From an uncultured Lachnospiraceae bacterium (GTDB taxonomy: Bacteria; Bacillota; Clostridia; Lachnospirales; Lachnospiraceae), in contig CALWPY010000015.1 of the NCBI GenBank assembly GCA_944383545.1, forward strand, positions 1 to 43,685: a stretch of 43,685 bases of DNA, written 5' to 3'. The notes below the pieces were generated by a model. The model was not told the origin of the DNA, made no database searches, and saw only the letters and a program-made list of their open reading frames with translations. Each line of letters starts with the position of its first letter. The first letter of the stretch is position 1. Below are positions 15,559-22,830 of the stretch, piece after piece. A program made the translations under genes and the position numbers.

Positions 15559-16326
15559 ATGAATGGAGAAACAGCACAAATTAGCAACATAGTAATGAGT
15601 GCAAGAAAAGCCATATATGAAAATAAAGAAATTCAATATGTCGTCGAAAAATATGTAAAAACAATAAAGTTTACATTTTTAGCAAGAGGAATAATAAGTA
15701 AAAACCAAGAGACGGCTTCTTCGGTTAATGAATGGTTTGATATAAGCCGAAAACATGGTTTGAAAGATATAAAATTTCTTATTCCTACTGAGGTAACGAA
15801 CAGGTATGTTCTTGGATTTTCAAATACCGGACAGGGAATAATCGTTTGCTTCTGGAAGAATGCCTCGGTTACATATTTTACGGCAAAATGGGAATTTAAC
15901 CGTGAAAACACGGCATGGGAAGTTTTTTATGAGGAGCATGAATGGAATGACGCTCCTGAGGGAAAGCCTGAATTTAATAATGGCATAGAAGAGTTTAAAC
16001 AGGTATTACTGGATATAGAAGGCTTGGCAGAAAAGATTCAAGCACGAAACTTTGTAAAAATATTTCATAGGGCATATGAATTGTTATGTGGTAATTTAGC
16101 TGATGAAGCTTCAGAAATATACCCTGATATCCCTGAGCCATATAAAAATATATACCGTGCACTGTCAGTTGCCGATGTTTTCGGTGCAATGGGGTCATGG
16201 AATGATGACCCTGCAGGTATGGCATGGGGAAAGGGTTTAAAGAAGGAATATGATGAATTGTCTGATAAACTGCTTAAGCAGATAAGGTATAACCTTATGT
16301 ATGTTACAAATGAGTGTTGGAAATAA
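15559..16326 (+). CDS. Hypothetical 255-aa protein
   Basis: A soluble protein without a recognised family. ATG at 15559 is chosen because AAGGAG stands ten bases before; a GTG at 15553 is too close to that site. The N-terminal part (about residues 15-60) contains SARKAIYENKEIQYVVEKYVKTIKFTFLARG, and the C-terminal third is rich in aromatic and acidic residues (MGSWNDDPAGMAWGKGLKKEYDELSDKLL). Its place after DUF4261 suggests an immunity-type or contact-related function, as inference only. The 208 bases after it hold a promoter for the next gene. Confidence 0.65.
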   Translation: MNGETAQISNIVMSARKAIYENKEIQYVVEKYVKTIKFTFLARGIISKNQETASSVNEWFDISRKHGLKDIKFLIPTEVTNRYVLGFSNTGQGIIVCFWKNASVTYFTAKWEFNRENTAWEVFYEEHEWNDAPEGKPEFNNGIEEFKQVLLDIEGLAEKIQARNFVKIFHRAYELLCGNLADEASEIYPDIPEPYKNIYRALSVADVFGAMGSWNDDPAGMAWGKGLKKEYDELSDKLLKQIRYNLMYVTNECWK

Positions 16327-16461
16327 TATTAAAAATTTATTTACTATCCCTATATAGAATCCGACAGATATGTTCCCTTTTATCCTGAATGTAACAGTTG
16401 AAAATCATCCTGAAAAAACGGTAAATGTACCTAAAAAGCGTGATAATTTTTTAAAGCTATC

Positions 16462-16490
16462 TTTTAATCCAAAAGTGATTATGATATAAT
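16462..16490 (+). promoter_or_regulatory. Extended -10 promoter for the AAA-14 gene
   Basis: TATAAT at 16485-16490 is preceded by TG at the extended -10 position (TGATATAAT). A weak -35 TTTTAA lies 17 bases upstream. It serves the ATPase gene that begins at 16535. Confidence 0.6.
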
Positions 16491-16534
16491 TATTCCGAAA
16501 AAATGGTCAAATAGTCAAAATAGCGGAGGGCTAT

Positions 16535-17785
16535 ATGCAGATTTCAAGAAATTATTATTTAGAACAGCTAAAATTACGTGAAAATAATGGACTTATTAAA
16601 ATTATTACGGGTGTCAGAAGATGTGGCAAGTCTTATCTTCTTTTTAATTTATTTAAAAAAATGTTATTAGAAGAAAATGTGCCGGAAAATCATATTATTG
16701 CAATAGCATTGGATGGTATCGAGAGCGAAGCATTAAGGGAACCTCATACATTATATAATCATATAAAGAGTTTGGTGGTTGATGAAGATAAATATTATAT
16801 TCTTTTGGATGAAATTCAGTTTGTGACTCGCTTTCATGAAGTATTGAATAGCTTACTTAGAATGGAAAATGTAGATATTTATGTAACGGGTAGTAATTCA
16901 AAATTTCTCTCTTCTGATATTTTAACCGAATTTAGAGGCAGAGGTGATGAAATACGTATATATCCACTTTCTTTTTCAGAATATTTATCAGCATTTGAAG
17001 GAACTGAAGAAGATGCATGGATAGAGTATATGACGTTTGGCGGGTTACCAAGAATCTTATCCATGCGGACGGATGAACAAAAAAGTAAGTATCTGGAAGA
17101 CTTATTTAAGGAAACATATTTGAAGGATATAATTGAGCGAAATGCTGTTAGAAATACTGAGAAATTGGAAGGGTTGGTAAATATAATAGCATCCAGTGTT
17201 GGCTCGCTTACAAATCCTAAAAAGTTGGAGAATACATTTAAGACTGTAGGCAAAAGTGATATTTCAGATAAAACAATAAAGAATTATATTGATTATTTGA
17301 AAGATGCTTTTTTGATAGATACAGCAATCAGATATGATATAAAAGGGAAAAAATATATAAATACTCCTATGAAAATATATTTTATAGATTCAGGATTAAG
17401 AAATGCAAGGCTCGGATTCAGGCAAATTGAAGAAACACATTTAATGGAGAATATAATATTTAATGAATTAAAGAGAAGGGGTTATTCCGTTGATGTTGGC
17501 GTTATTGAAATAAGAGAAGATGTTGGTGGACATCGTATACGAAAACAATTGGAAGTAGATTTTATTGCCTATAAGGGTAATAATAAATATTATATACAGT
17601 CAGCGTTTTCTATTCCGGATAATGAAAAGAAAATTCAGGAGGAACGTCCGCTATTAAATATTCCAGACTCATTTAAGAAAATTGTTGTTGTAGGAAATTA
17701 TATCAAGTTAAAGAGAGATGATATGGGGATTACCACAATGAGTATTAGAGAGTTTCTAAAAAAGGAAGATAGTCTGGATTTATAG
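16535..17785 (+). CDS. AAA-14 / DUF4143 family ATPase
   Basis: A 416-residue protein. The N-terminal P-loop domain has Walker A TGVRRCGKSYLL at about residues 26-37 and Walker B YYILLDEIQ at about 86-94, followed by the sensor-like VTGSNSKFLS and the family block RGRGDEIRIYPLSFSEYL. The C-terminal DUF4143 region (about 215-400) includes the expected FIDSGLRNARLG and a nuclease-like LEVDFIAY with a basic tail. These proteins are widespread in bacteria and archaea; their cellular role is unsettled. GGAGGG precedes the start. The gene is monocistronic, with degraded sequence on its right side. Confidence 0.88.
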   Translation: MQISRNYYLEQLKLRENNGLIKIITGVRRCGKSYLLFNLFKKMLLEENVPENHIIAIALDGIESEALREPHTLYNHIKSLVVDEDKYYILLDEIQFVTRFHEVLNSLLRMENVDIYVTGSNSKFLSSDILTEFRGRGDEIRIYPLSFSEYLSAFEGTEEDAWIEYMTFGGLPRILSMRTDEQKSKYLEDLFKETYLKDIIERNAVRNTEKLEGLVNIIASSVGSLTNPKKLENTFKTVGKSDISDKTIKNYIDYLKDAFLIDTAIRYDIKGKKYINTPMKIYFIDSGLRNARLGFRQIEETHLMENIIFNELKRRGYSVDVGVIEIREDVGGHRIRKQLEVDFIAYKGNNKYYIQSAFSIPDNEKKIQEERPLLNIPDSFKKIVVVGNYIKLKRDDMGITTMSIREFLKKEDSLDL

Positions 17786-17797
17786 AATGCCATCTCA

Positions 17798-18058
17798 TTA
17801 AATATCCTGATAGTGCATATCTGACCTTTTCAGTACATTCAGTATCTTCTGATAACTGTGAAGCTGTAGCGGATAGAAATAACAGATGTCTCCGGTGTGC
17901 AGAATGTATTCTCTGTTATTATAGACAATAAGGACAGACCCGCTGATAATATACAAAATTTCACTATAATAGTGCCAATGAAGCGGAGACTTCACACTGT
18001 TTGTATGAAAAATATCATATGGTTTTTGCATAACATCAATGTATTCAAATAATTCCAT
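17798..18058 (-). pseudogene. AraC-family regulator, N-terminal fragment
   Basis: Eighty-six residues of an AraC-type sensing domain (a cupin): FHTNSVKSPLHWHYYSEILYIISGSVLIVYNNREYILHTGDICYFYPLQLHSYQ. Full-length members have about 270-300 residues with two C-terminal helix-turn-helix motifs, which are missing; the frame stops 13 bases past the neighbouring ATPase gene stop. It faces the epimerase and GH26 genes, so the intact protein probably controlled the mannan locus. Confidence 0.75.
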
Positions 18059-18061
18059 TCT

Positions 18062-18448
18062 TTAATTGACCTGGAATCTTTTGGTCATGATATTGAAGCT
18101 TCATGGCTGATTGACAGAGCGTGCCGGGTTATTGATGATAAAGCCTGCTATGCGGAAATGCTTCCGGTAATCAAACAACTGGCTGATGGCGCATATAAAA
18201 AAGGTATTGACAGTAAAAGCAAAGCAATGAATAATGAATGTGAAAATGGAATTGTTGATTCTAAAAAAGTATGGTGGGTACAGGCAGAATCAGTAACAGG
18301 ATTTTACAATGCCTACCGGAATCAGCCGGAAAAGGCTGAATATCTTAAAATTGCCGAAAATATTTGGAAATTTATTCAGAAATATGTAATTGATAAAAAG
18401 ACAGGCGAGTGGATTGAAATGATTAAAAGACTTTCGTTATCTTCATAG
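18062..18448 (+). pseudogene. Cellobiose 2-epimerase fragment
   Basis: The frame LIDLESFGHDIEASWLIDRA and onward, with KVWWVQAESVTGFYNAY and a terminal GEWIEMIKRL, matches the C-terminal half of AGE-type cellobiose 2-epimerases. The N-terminal half is absent: the sequence begins directly at the AraC start with no ribosome site. The usual stretch between GEW and the final E-M-I-x-R helix (about 25-30 residues with the active-site histidine) is also missing in frame, so a second deletion happened. In related bacteria this enzyme turns mannobiose into mannosyl-glucose beside a GH26 mannanase. Confidence 0.75.
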
Positions 18449-18460
18449 GAGGAAAAAAGC

Positions 18461-19399
18461 ATGCAAAAACCTGCAAACATTAATGCTTCACCTGAAGCAA
18501 AAAAATTACTGAATTATTTATCTGAAACGGCTGGTAATAAAATTATAACAGGACAGCATACTCAGACAAATCCAATGGAGGAAATTGAATATATTCGTGA
18601 AATGACGGGAAAAGAGCCTCTGCTTAGGGGCTTTGAGATGCTGGCATATTCTCCGAATATAAATTATGAGGATGCCACGGAAGAATGCCTTACGGAAGTT
18701 TATGAAAACCACAACACTATGGATACGGCTCTTAAGTGGGCTAAAGATACAGGCGGAATTGTGACACTTACATTTCACTGGTTTTCGCCCGTGGGAGGTC
18801 GTGACAAAAGCTTTTATGCGAAAAACACTGATTTTGATGCAGAAAAAATTTTTATAAATGATACGCCGGAGCGTACTGCATTTTATCATGACATGGACAT
18901 AATTGCAGAAGAATTAAAAAAATTTCAGGATGCGAGTATTCCTGTTTTGTGGCGTCCTTTTCATGAAGCGGACGGAGACTGGTTTTGGTGGGGCAGTAAA
19001 GGTCCTGTAACAGCGTCCAAGTTATATGTTTTGATGTATGATTATTATACAAACGTACATCATTTAAATAATTTATTATGGGTTTGGAACTGCCCGGTAA
19101 AGGAAGTATATCCCGGTGATGAATATGTTGATATTGTTTCCATGGATATTTATCTTAAGGAATATAAGAAAACCGATTATAAAGAACAATATGAGAAGCT
19201 TATACGAACTACATCTGTAAATAAAGTGGCAGCGCTTGCTGAGGTCGGATATATGCCTGACATTGAAATATTGTCAAGGTCAAGGGTACCGTGGGCATAT
19301 TATATGACATGGTTTAAGGAGTTCTGCATAGGGGAACAGTATAACAGTATTAATTCTCTTAAAGCCATGTATGATAGTGAATATGCGGTTACACCTTAG
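18461..19399 (+). CDS. GH26 endo-beta-1,4-mannanase, intracellular
   Basis: A 312-residue glycoside hydrolase of family 26 that cleaves beta-1,4-mannan chains. The acid/base glutamate is in WRPFHEADGDWFWWG (about residue 169) and the nucleophile glutamate in ALAEVGY (about residue 261). The conserved N-terminal block KIITGQHTQT is present. There is no signal peptide, so it acts inside the cell on imported oligosaccharides. AGGAGG stands before the start. The reading frame appears intact although its partner epimerase and AraC regulator are broken, so it may be expressed without control or be on the way to loss. It is the only complete mannan gene in the window. Confidence 0.9.
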   Translation: MQKPANINASPEAKKLLNYLSETAGNKIITGQHTQTNPMEEIEYIREMTGKEPLLRGFEMLAYSPNINYEDATEECLTEVYENHNTMDTALKWAKDTGGIVTLTFHWFSPVGGRDKSFYAKNTDFDAEKIFINDTPERTAFYHDMDIIAEELKKFQDASIPVLWRPFHEADGDWFWWGSKGPVTASKLYVLMYDYYTNVHHLNNLLWVWNCPVKEVYPGDEYVDIVSMDIYLKEYKKTDYKEQYEKLIRTTSVNKVAALAEVGYMPDIEILSRSRVPWAYYMTWFKEFCIGEQYNSINSLKAMYDSEYAVTP

Positions 19400-19620
19400 G
19401 TGTAAAATATTGCGTATGTCCTTTATATTTCATGCTAATGAAACTGCAGAACATTCATTTTTTATTTTAAACTATTTAATTTTGTGTCGGGTTTCTTTAG
19501 AATAACACCTGATTTTTCAGTGTAGATGATTGGTATATATTAACATATATAATATCATATCGCCTGTTGGCTCCATATGTTTTTTGCATTATAAACAAAA
19601 GAAAGGTAATATAATTAATT

Positions 19621-20094
19621 ATGAAACTGCTAATAAAACAAAGAGTCTTTTCATGGACTGATACCTATGACATATATGATGAATTCGGAAATGTCCGCTA
19701 TTTTGTAAAGGCAGATTTCTTTTCGTTGGGACACAGAATTCGTGTATTTGATGTTTACGATAATGAGATTGCTGTAATTTATGAGCGGTTATTTTCCCTG
19801 CTTCCTAAATTTGAAATTGAAATTGGTGGAAGAATCATAGGAACAATTCAGAAAAAATTTACTCTTTTCCGTCCAAAATATGAACTTGATTATAACGGAT
19901 GGAGGGTAGAAGGTGATTTCCTAAGCTGGAATTATGATGTTTATGAGGGCTGCAGCTCTGTTATACATATTTCAAAAGAAATATGGCACTGGGGTGATAC
20001 ATATGTAATAGACATTGCAAATCCGAAGGATGAATTAATGGGAATTTTACTGGTTATAGCCATTGATGCGGCAAATTGCAGTAATGATGATTAG
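19621..20094 (+). CDS. yxjI: LURP-one-related (YxjI-like) protein
   Basis: A 157-residue beta-rich protein with the repeated aromatic/glycine pattern of the LURP-one (tubby-like beta-barrel) family: KQRVFSWTDTYDIYDEFGNVRYFVKADFF, LGHRIRVFDVYDNEIAVI, FTLFRPKYELDYNGW. Bacterial members such as Bacillus YxjI are about this length and have no established function. The 221-base gap before it is AT-rich with no clear promoter. It stands alone between the mannanase and a DUF3795 remnant. The gene symbol is by similarity only. Confidence 0.75.
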   Translation: MKLLIKQRVFSWTDTYDIYDEFGNVRYFVKADFFSLGHRIRVFDVYDNEIAVIYERLFSLLPKFEIEIGGRIIGTIQKKFTLFRPKYELDYNGWRVEGDFLSWNYDVYEGCSSVIHISKEIWHWGDTYVIDIANPKDELMGILLVIAIDAANCSNDD

Positions 20095-20135
20095 TGTCAG
20101 ATGTGAATCTGTGTATGATAATATGAGGATTTATT

Positions 20136-20249
20136 ATGGAAGAAAAAATCACGTTGTGTGGAGATAACTGTATAGCATGTCCCAGATATAACGCTCATAG
20201 TGATGAAGAATTAAGCAGAGTGGCAGAGCTGTGGTACAGAGTGGGCTGA
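20136..20249 (+). pseudogene. DUF3795-type remnant (37 codons)
   Basis: MEEKITLCGDNCIACPRYNA, then HSDEELSRVAELWYRVG and stop. This is the N-terminus of DUF3795-like proteins, which carry C-x2-C and further cysteine pairs and are normally 100 or more residues. The frame stops after RVG, where full-length members continue with WR. It is probably truncated by a deletion. The next 70 bases hold an inverted repeat TTTGATAA / TTATCAAA and the ribosome site of the next gene. Confidence 0.6.
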
Positions 20250-20321
20250 AGGGTTAGAAAAAGATTTTTTTGATAAAGAGAATAATCTTATCAAATAGAG
20301 GAAATTGCAGGAGGAGAAAAA

Positions 20322-20858
20322 ATGGTATTGTTAGTGGTTGATACACAAAAATTAATAACAAATAACAGGCTTTATAATTTTCGTGTCTTTGAAAATAATG
20401 TTAAAAAGTTAATAGCAGGAGCCAGAGAAAATGGTGTTGAAGTTATTTATGTTAGGCATGATGATGGTGCAGGTGCGGAATTGACAAAGGGAACGGAAGG
20501 TTTTGAAATTTATGAAGGTTTTAAACCTGAGCAGGATGAAATGATTTTTGATAAGACTGTTAATAGTTCTTTTAAAGGAACAGGATTGTTACAGTATTTG
20601 AGAGGAAAAAATGAACATGAAGTGGTTGTTGTCGGATTGCAGACGGATTATTGCATTGATGCAACTGTAAAATGTGGTTTTGAGCATGGGTTTAAGATGA
20701 TTGTACCGGAAAATACAAATTCAACTTTTGATAATGATTTTATGTCCTCGGAAGACAGTTATAAATATTATAATGAATTTATGTGGAAAGATAGATATGC
20801 GGAATGCATTTCTGTTGAAGAAACGATTTATAGGATGAAGAATGAATTAACTTGTTAA
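20322..20858 (+). CDS. Cysteine hydrolase, isochorismatase family
   Basis: A 178-residue enzyme of the isochorismatase-like hydrolase fold. The catalytic triad can be read as aspartate in LLVVDTQ (residue 7), lysine in FDKTVNSSF (about 86) and cysteine in VVGLQTDYCIDAT (about 110). The family cleaves amides or related bonds of small molecules such as nicotinamide. The exact substrate cannot be told. AGGAGG precedes the start. Length and motif spacing are normal, so it should be active. Confidence 0.88.
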   Translation: MVLLVVDTQKLITNNRLYNFRVFENNVKKLIAGARENGVEVIYVRHDDGAGAELTKGTEGFEIYEGFKPEQDEMIFDKTVNSSFKGTGLLQYLRGKNEHEVVVVGLQTDYCIDATVKCGFEHGFKMIVPENTNSTFDNDFMSSEDSYKYYNEFMWKDRYAECISVEETIYRMKNELTC

Positions 20859-20952
20859 ATAATCCGACTTATGCTATTCTTATTATTAGGTAGCAAATCC
20901 ATAAAAATTTTCGTTAGAAAGGGATTTGTGTGGATGTTAAGGAGATTAATAT

Positions 20953-21342
20953 ATGGGATTTCTGAGCAGGATTTTTAATAAAGGAAATGAAGATAATGGT
21001 GAAGATGACTGCAGAGGCAGGGAATCCATTGTACGTAAGCGTGTTCAGAAAATTGTAGAAGAGAACTGGAGTGACTGCGAGCTGAGGGAAAATGTTTCTG
21101 CCGGTGATATCGGAGCAGGTTTTATTTCGTGGAAGTATACTTATGGAGTATATCGGAATGGCTCTCCTGTTGCCATGATTAACATACTGCGACATGCAGA
21201 TGATTATAAGAATGAAATAGTACTTCAGTCAAAGCAGGCATGTAAAGATATGGGAATAGGTTACGTTCATTTCCTGTTACGTTTGCCGAATCGAAGCAGT
21301 TATATTTTAGAACGGCTTACGGAGATTATTCCGGTATGGTAA
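20953..21342 (+). CDS. Hypothetical 129-aa protein
   Basis: A small soluble protein of unknown family. It opens with MGFLSRIFNKGNEDNGEDD, similar in style to immunity-type proteins in this window that begin with MxxFxxxFxK. The rest is an alpha/beta pattern (IGAGFISWKYTYGVYRNGSPVAMINILRHADDYKNEIVLQSKQACKDMGI). AAGGAG lies at a good distance from the start. The predicted promoter of the reverse-transcriptase RNA lies inside its last codons, so the RNA unit seems to be fitted tightly behind it. Confidence 0.65.
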   Translation: MGFLSRIFNKGNEDNGEDDCRGRESIVRKRVQKIVEENWSDCELRENVSAGDIGAGFISWKYTYGVYRNGSPVAMINILRHADDYKNEIVLQSKQACKDMGIGYVHFLLRLPNRSSYILERLTEIIPVW

Positions 21343-21354
21343 TTATCTTAATAT
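21326..21354 (+). promoter_or_regulatory. Candidate promoter of the RT-associated RNA
   Basis: TTATTC (21326-21331), 17 bases, TAATAT (21349-21354). The predicted start at about 21361 matches the first base of the 14-bp inverted repeat that closes the RNA. The -35 box is weak; the exact match of start and repeat is the main argument. Confidence 0.5.
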
Positions 21355-21360
21355 TGGTTA

Positions 21361-21505
21361 GAAAAGAGAGAGAAATACAACTATAGTTGTGCCCGTCAGG
21401 GATGAAGCATATTTCGTAAATTATATTTTACGGGCAATGGAAATATGTTGAGTCTTGTGCTAATCACGCACGGCGTGATTGTTCAAAGCTGTTTCTCTCT
21501 CTTTT
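21361..21505 (+). ncRNA. Structured RNA upstream of the reverse transcriptase (candidate msr/msd-like or DRT RNA)
   Basis: A perfect 14-bp inverted repeat (21362-21375 with 21492-21505, AAAAGAGAGAGAAA and its complement) encloses about 116 bases. Inside are a hairpin ACAAC-TATA-GTTGT (21377-21390), a long stem CATATTTC / GAAATATG around an inner GTAAA / TTTAC hairpin (21408-21448 region), and a perfect AATCACGC-ACG-GCGTGATT hairpin (21462-21480). Alternative pairing GCCCGT / ACGGGC competes with the second stem. The layout, an RNA with complementary ends directly before a lone reverse transcriptase, is that of retrons (a1/a2 repeats) and of several defence reverse transcriptases with a template RNA. 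There is no long coding frame. It ends 9-21 bases before the RT start. Confidence 0.65.
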
Positions 21506-21526
21506 ATTAATTGAATGGAAGTGCTT

Positions 21527-22768
21527 ATGGATAAAAGTATTTTACAAAAAGCATCTGATGCAGAATGTTGGATGGAATTTTTAAATTATAAAATAGAAAG
21601 ACAGCATATTAGCAAAAAAGAAGAACGGGAAATTAGAAATTTTATTGAAAATCAGGAGTATTTACCGATTTGTGAAAGAATCAAAGAAGGAAAATTCCCC
21701 TCTGACATACCCGTAAAGCGTATCATAAATAAATCAGGCACAAAAAAGAAAAGGATAGTATATTCATTTGCCGGTACGGACGGTATTTTTCTTAAATTTA
21801 TAGCATTTCATTTATATAAATATGATGACGTGCTTTGTGATAACTGTTATGCGTTTCGGAGAAAGACAGGTGTAAAATCTGCAATAAAGAGGTTGAAATC
21901 CGATAAGAGGGTTGACAAAAACTATTGTTTAAAGGCGGACATAAGTAATTATTTTAATTCGATTAATGTGAAAAAATTAATGAATAAGCTGGATTTTATC
22001 AAAGATGATGACCGGGTATTATATGACGTTTTTGAAAGGATTCTTTTAGAGGACAGGGTATATGAGAACGGAAATGTGGTACATGAACAGCACGGGGCAA
22101 TGGCAGGCACGCCAATTTCGCCTTTTTTAGCCAACATATATCTCAGAGATATGGATATGTTTTTTAAAGACGAGGATGTGTTTTACTTTCGCTATTCTGA
22201 TGACATTCTGATTTTTGCGGATAATATAAATGAGTTGGAATTACGAAAAAAACAGCTAAAAGAATGGCTTGATTCTCGGGGTTTAACATTAAATCAGGAA
22301 AAAGTCAGTATTTATAAGCCGGGAGAAAAAATAGAATTTCTGGGCTTTGCATATAAAAAAGGTGAAATTGATTTGTCTGATAACACAATAAAGAAAATAC
22401 AGGCAAAAATTAAGCGAAAGGCAGACACCTTAAGGCGTTGGCAGAGAAGAAAAAATCTCTCCGCAGACAAGGCTGCCATAGGATTCATACATGCCATGAA
22501 CAGAAAGTTCTATGGAAAGACAAGCGAAGAGTTTGAAAATGAAGATGAATTCACATGGAACAGGTGGTTTTTCCCTAATCTGACCGTGGATACGGGGCTT
22601 AAGAAAATAGATACCTATATGCAGGAATATATCCGTTATACGGTGACGGGACGGCATTATAAGGGAAATTACAGGATTCGTTATGAAACCATGAAGGAAT
22701 GGGGATATATGAGCCTGGTGCATGAGTATTACAAGTGGCGTAATAATGTTGAGAATGAGGTGAAGTGA
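21527..22768 (+). CDS. Stand-alone reverse transcriptase (YSDD), defence- or retron-type
   Basis: A 413-residue RNA-directed DNA polymerase. Visible motifs (numbering from MDKS): the first catalytic aspartate in LKADISNYFNSI (about 138), GAMAGTPISPFLANIYL (about 190-206), the catalytic YSDD in FRYSDDILIFA (about 223-226), LTLNQEKVSIY and EFLGF. The C-terminal part (about 275-413) is basic (IKRKADTLRRWQRRK) and ends with a conserved-looking YIRYTVTGRHYKGNYRI block. There is no intron maturase, HNH, integrase or protease domain and no DGR repeat nearby, so it is neither a group II intron nor a DGR as far as can be seen. ATG 21515 is an alternative start. With the RNA upstream it forms a compact two-part unit; the class cannot be fixed without a tree. 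Confidence 0.85.
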   Translation: MDKSILQKASDAECWMEFLNYKIERQHISKKEEREIRNFIENQEYLPICERIKEGKFPSDIPVKRIINKSGTKKKRIVYSFAGTDGIFLKFIAFHLYKYDDVLCDNCYAFRRKTGVKSAIKRLKSDKRVDKNYCLKADISNYFNSINVKKLMNKLDFIKDDDRVLYDVFERILLEDRVYENGNVVHEQHGAMAGTPISPFLANIYLRDMDMFFKDEDVFYFRYSDDILIFADNINELELRKKQLKEWLDSRGLTLNQEKVSIYKPGEKIEFLGFAYKKGEIDLSDNTIKKIQAKIKRKADTLRRWQRRKNLSADKAAIGFIHAMNRKFYGKTSEEFENEDEFTWNRWFFPNLTVDTGLKKIDTYMQEYIRYTVTGRHYKGNYRIRYETMKEWGYMSLVHEYYKWRNNVENEVK

Positions 22769-22815
22769 TGAAGAAAAAGGTATTTTTTATAGCATTAAGA
22801 AAATGTCCGTTTTAA
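22768..22815 (+). CDS. 15-residue peptide between RT and EAL genes
   Basis: MKKKVFFIALRKCPF overlaps the RT stop (TGATG) and has an ideal ribosome site GAGGTGA five bases before its ATG, inside the RT 3' end. It stops directly before the EAL protein region. It may be a coupling peptide or the leftover start of a deleted gene. Confidence 0.3.
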   Translation: MKKKVFFIALRKCPF

Positions 22816-22830
22816 ATGAAGGAGAAGCAG

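Noticed and set aside
21361-21505. Inverted repeat read as a simple terminator of the 129-aa gene
   Set aside because: The arms are 116 bases apart with several internal helices, and the 3' arm is not followed by a T-run beyond its own TTTT; a structured RNA explains it better.
21527-22768. Diversity-generating retroelement
   Set aside because: No template/variable repeat pair or C-type lectin-like target was noticed near the gene, and the motif GTPISP differs from the DGR form.
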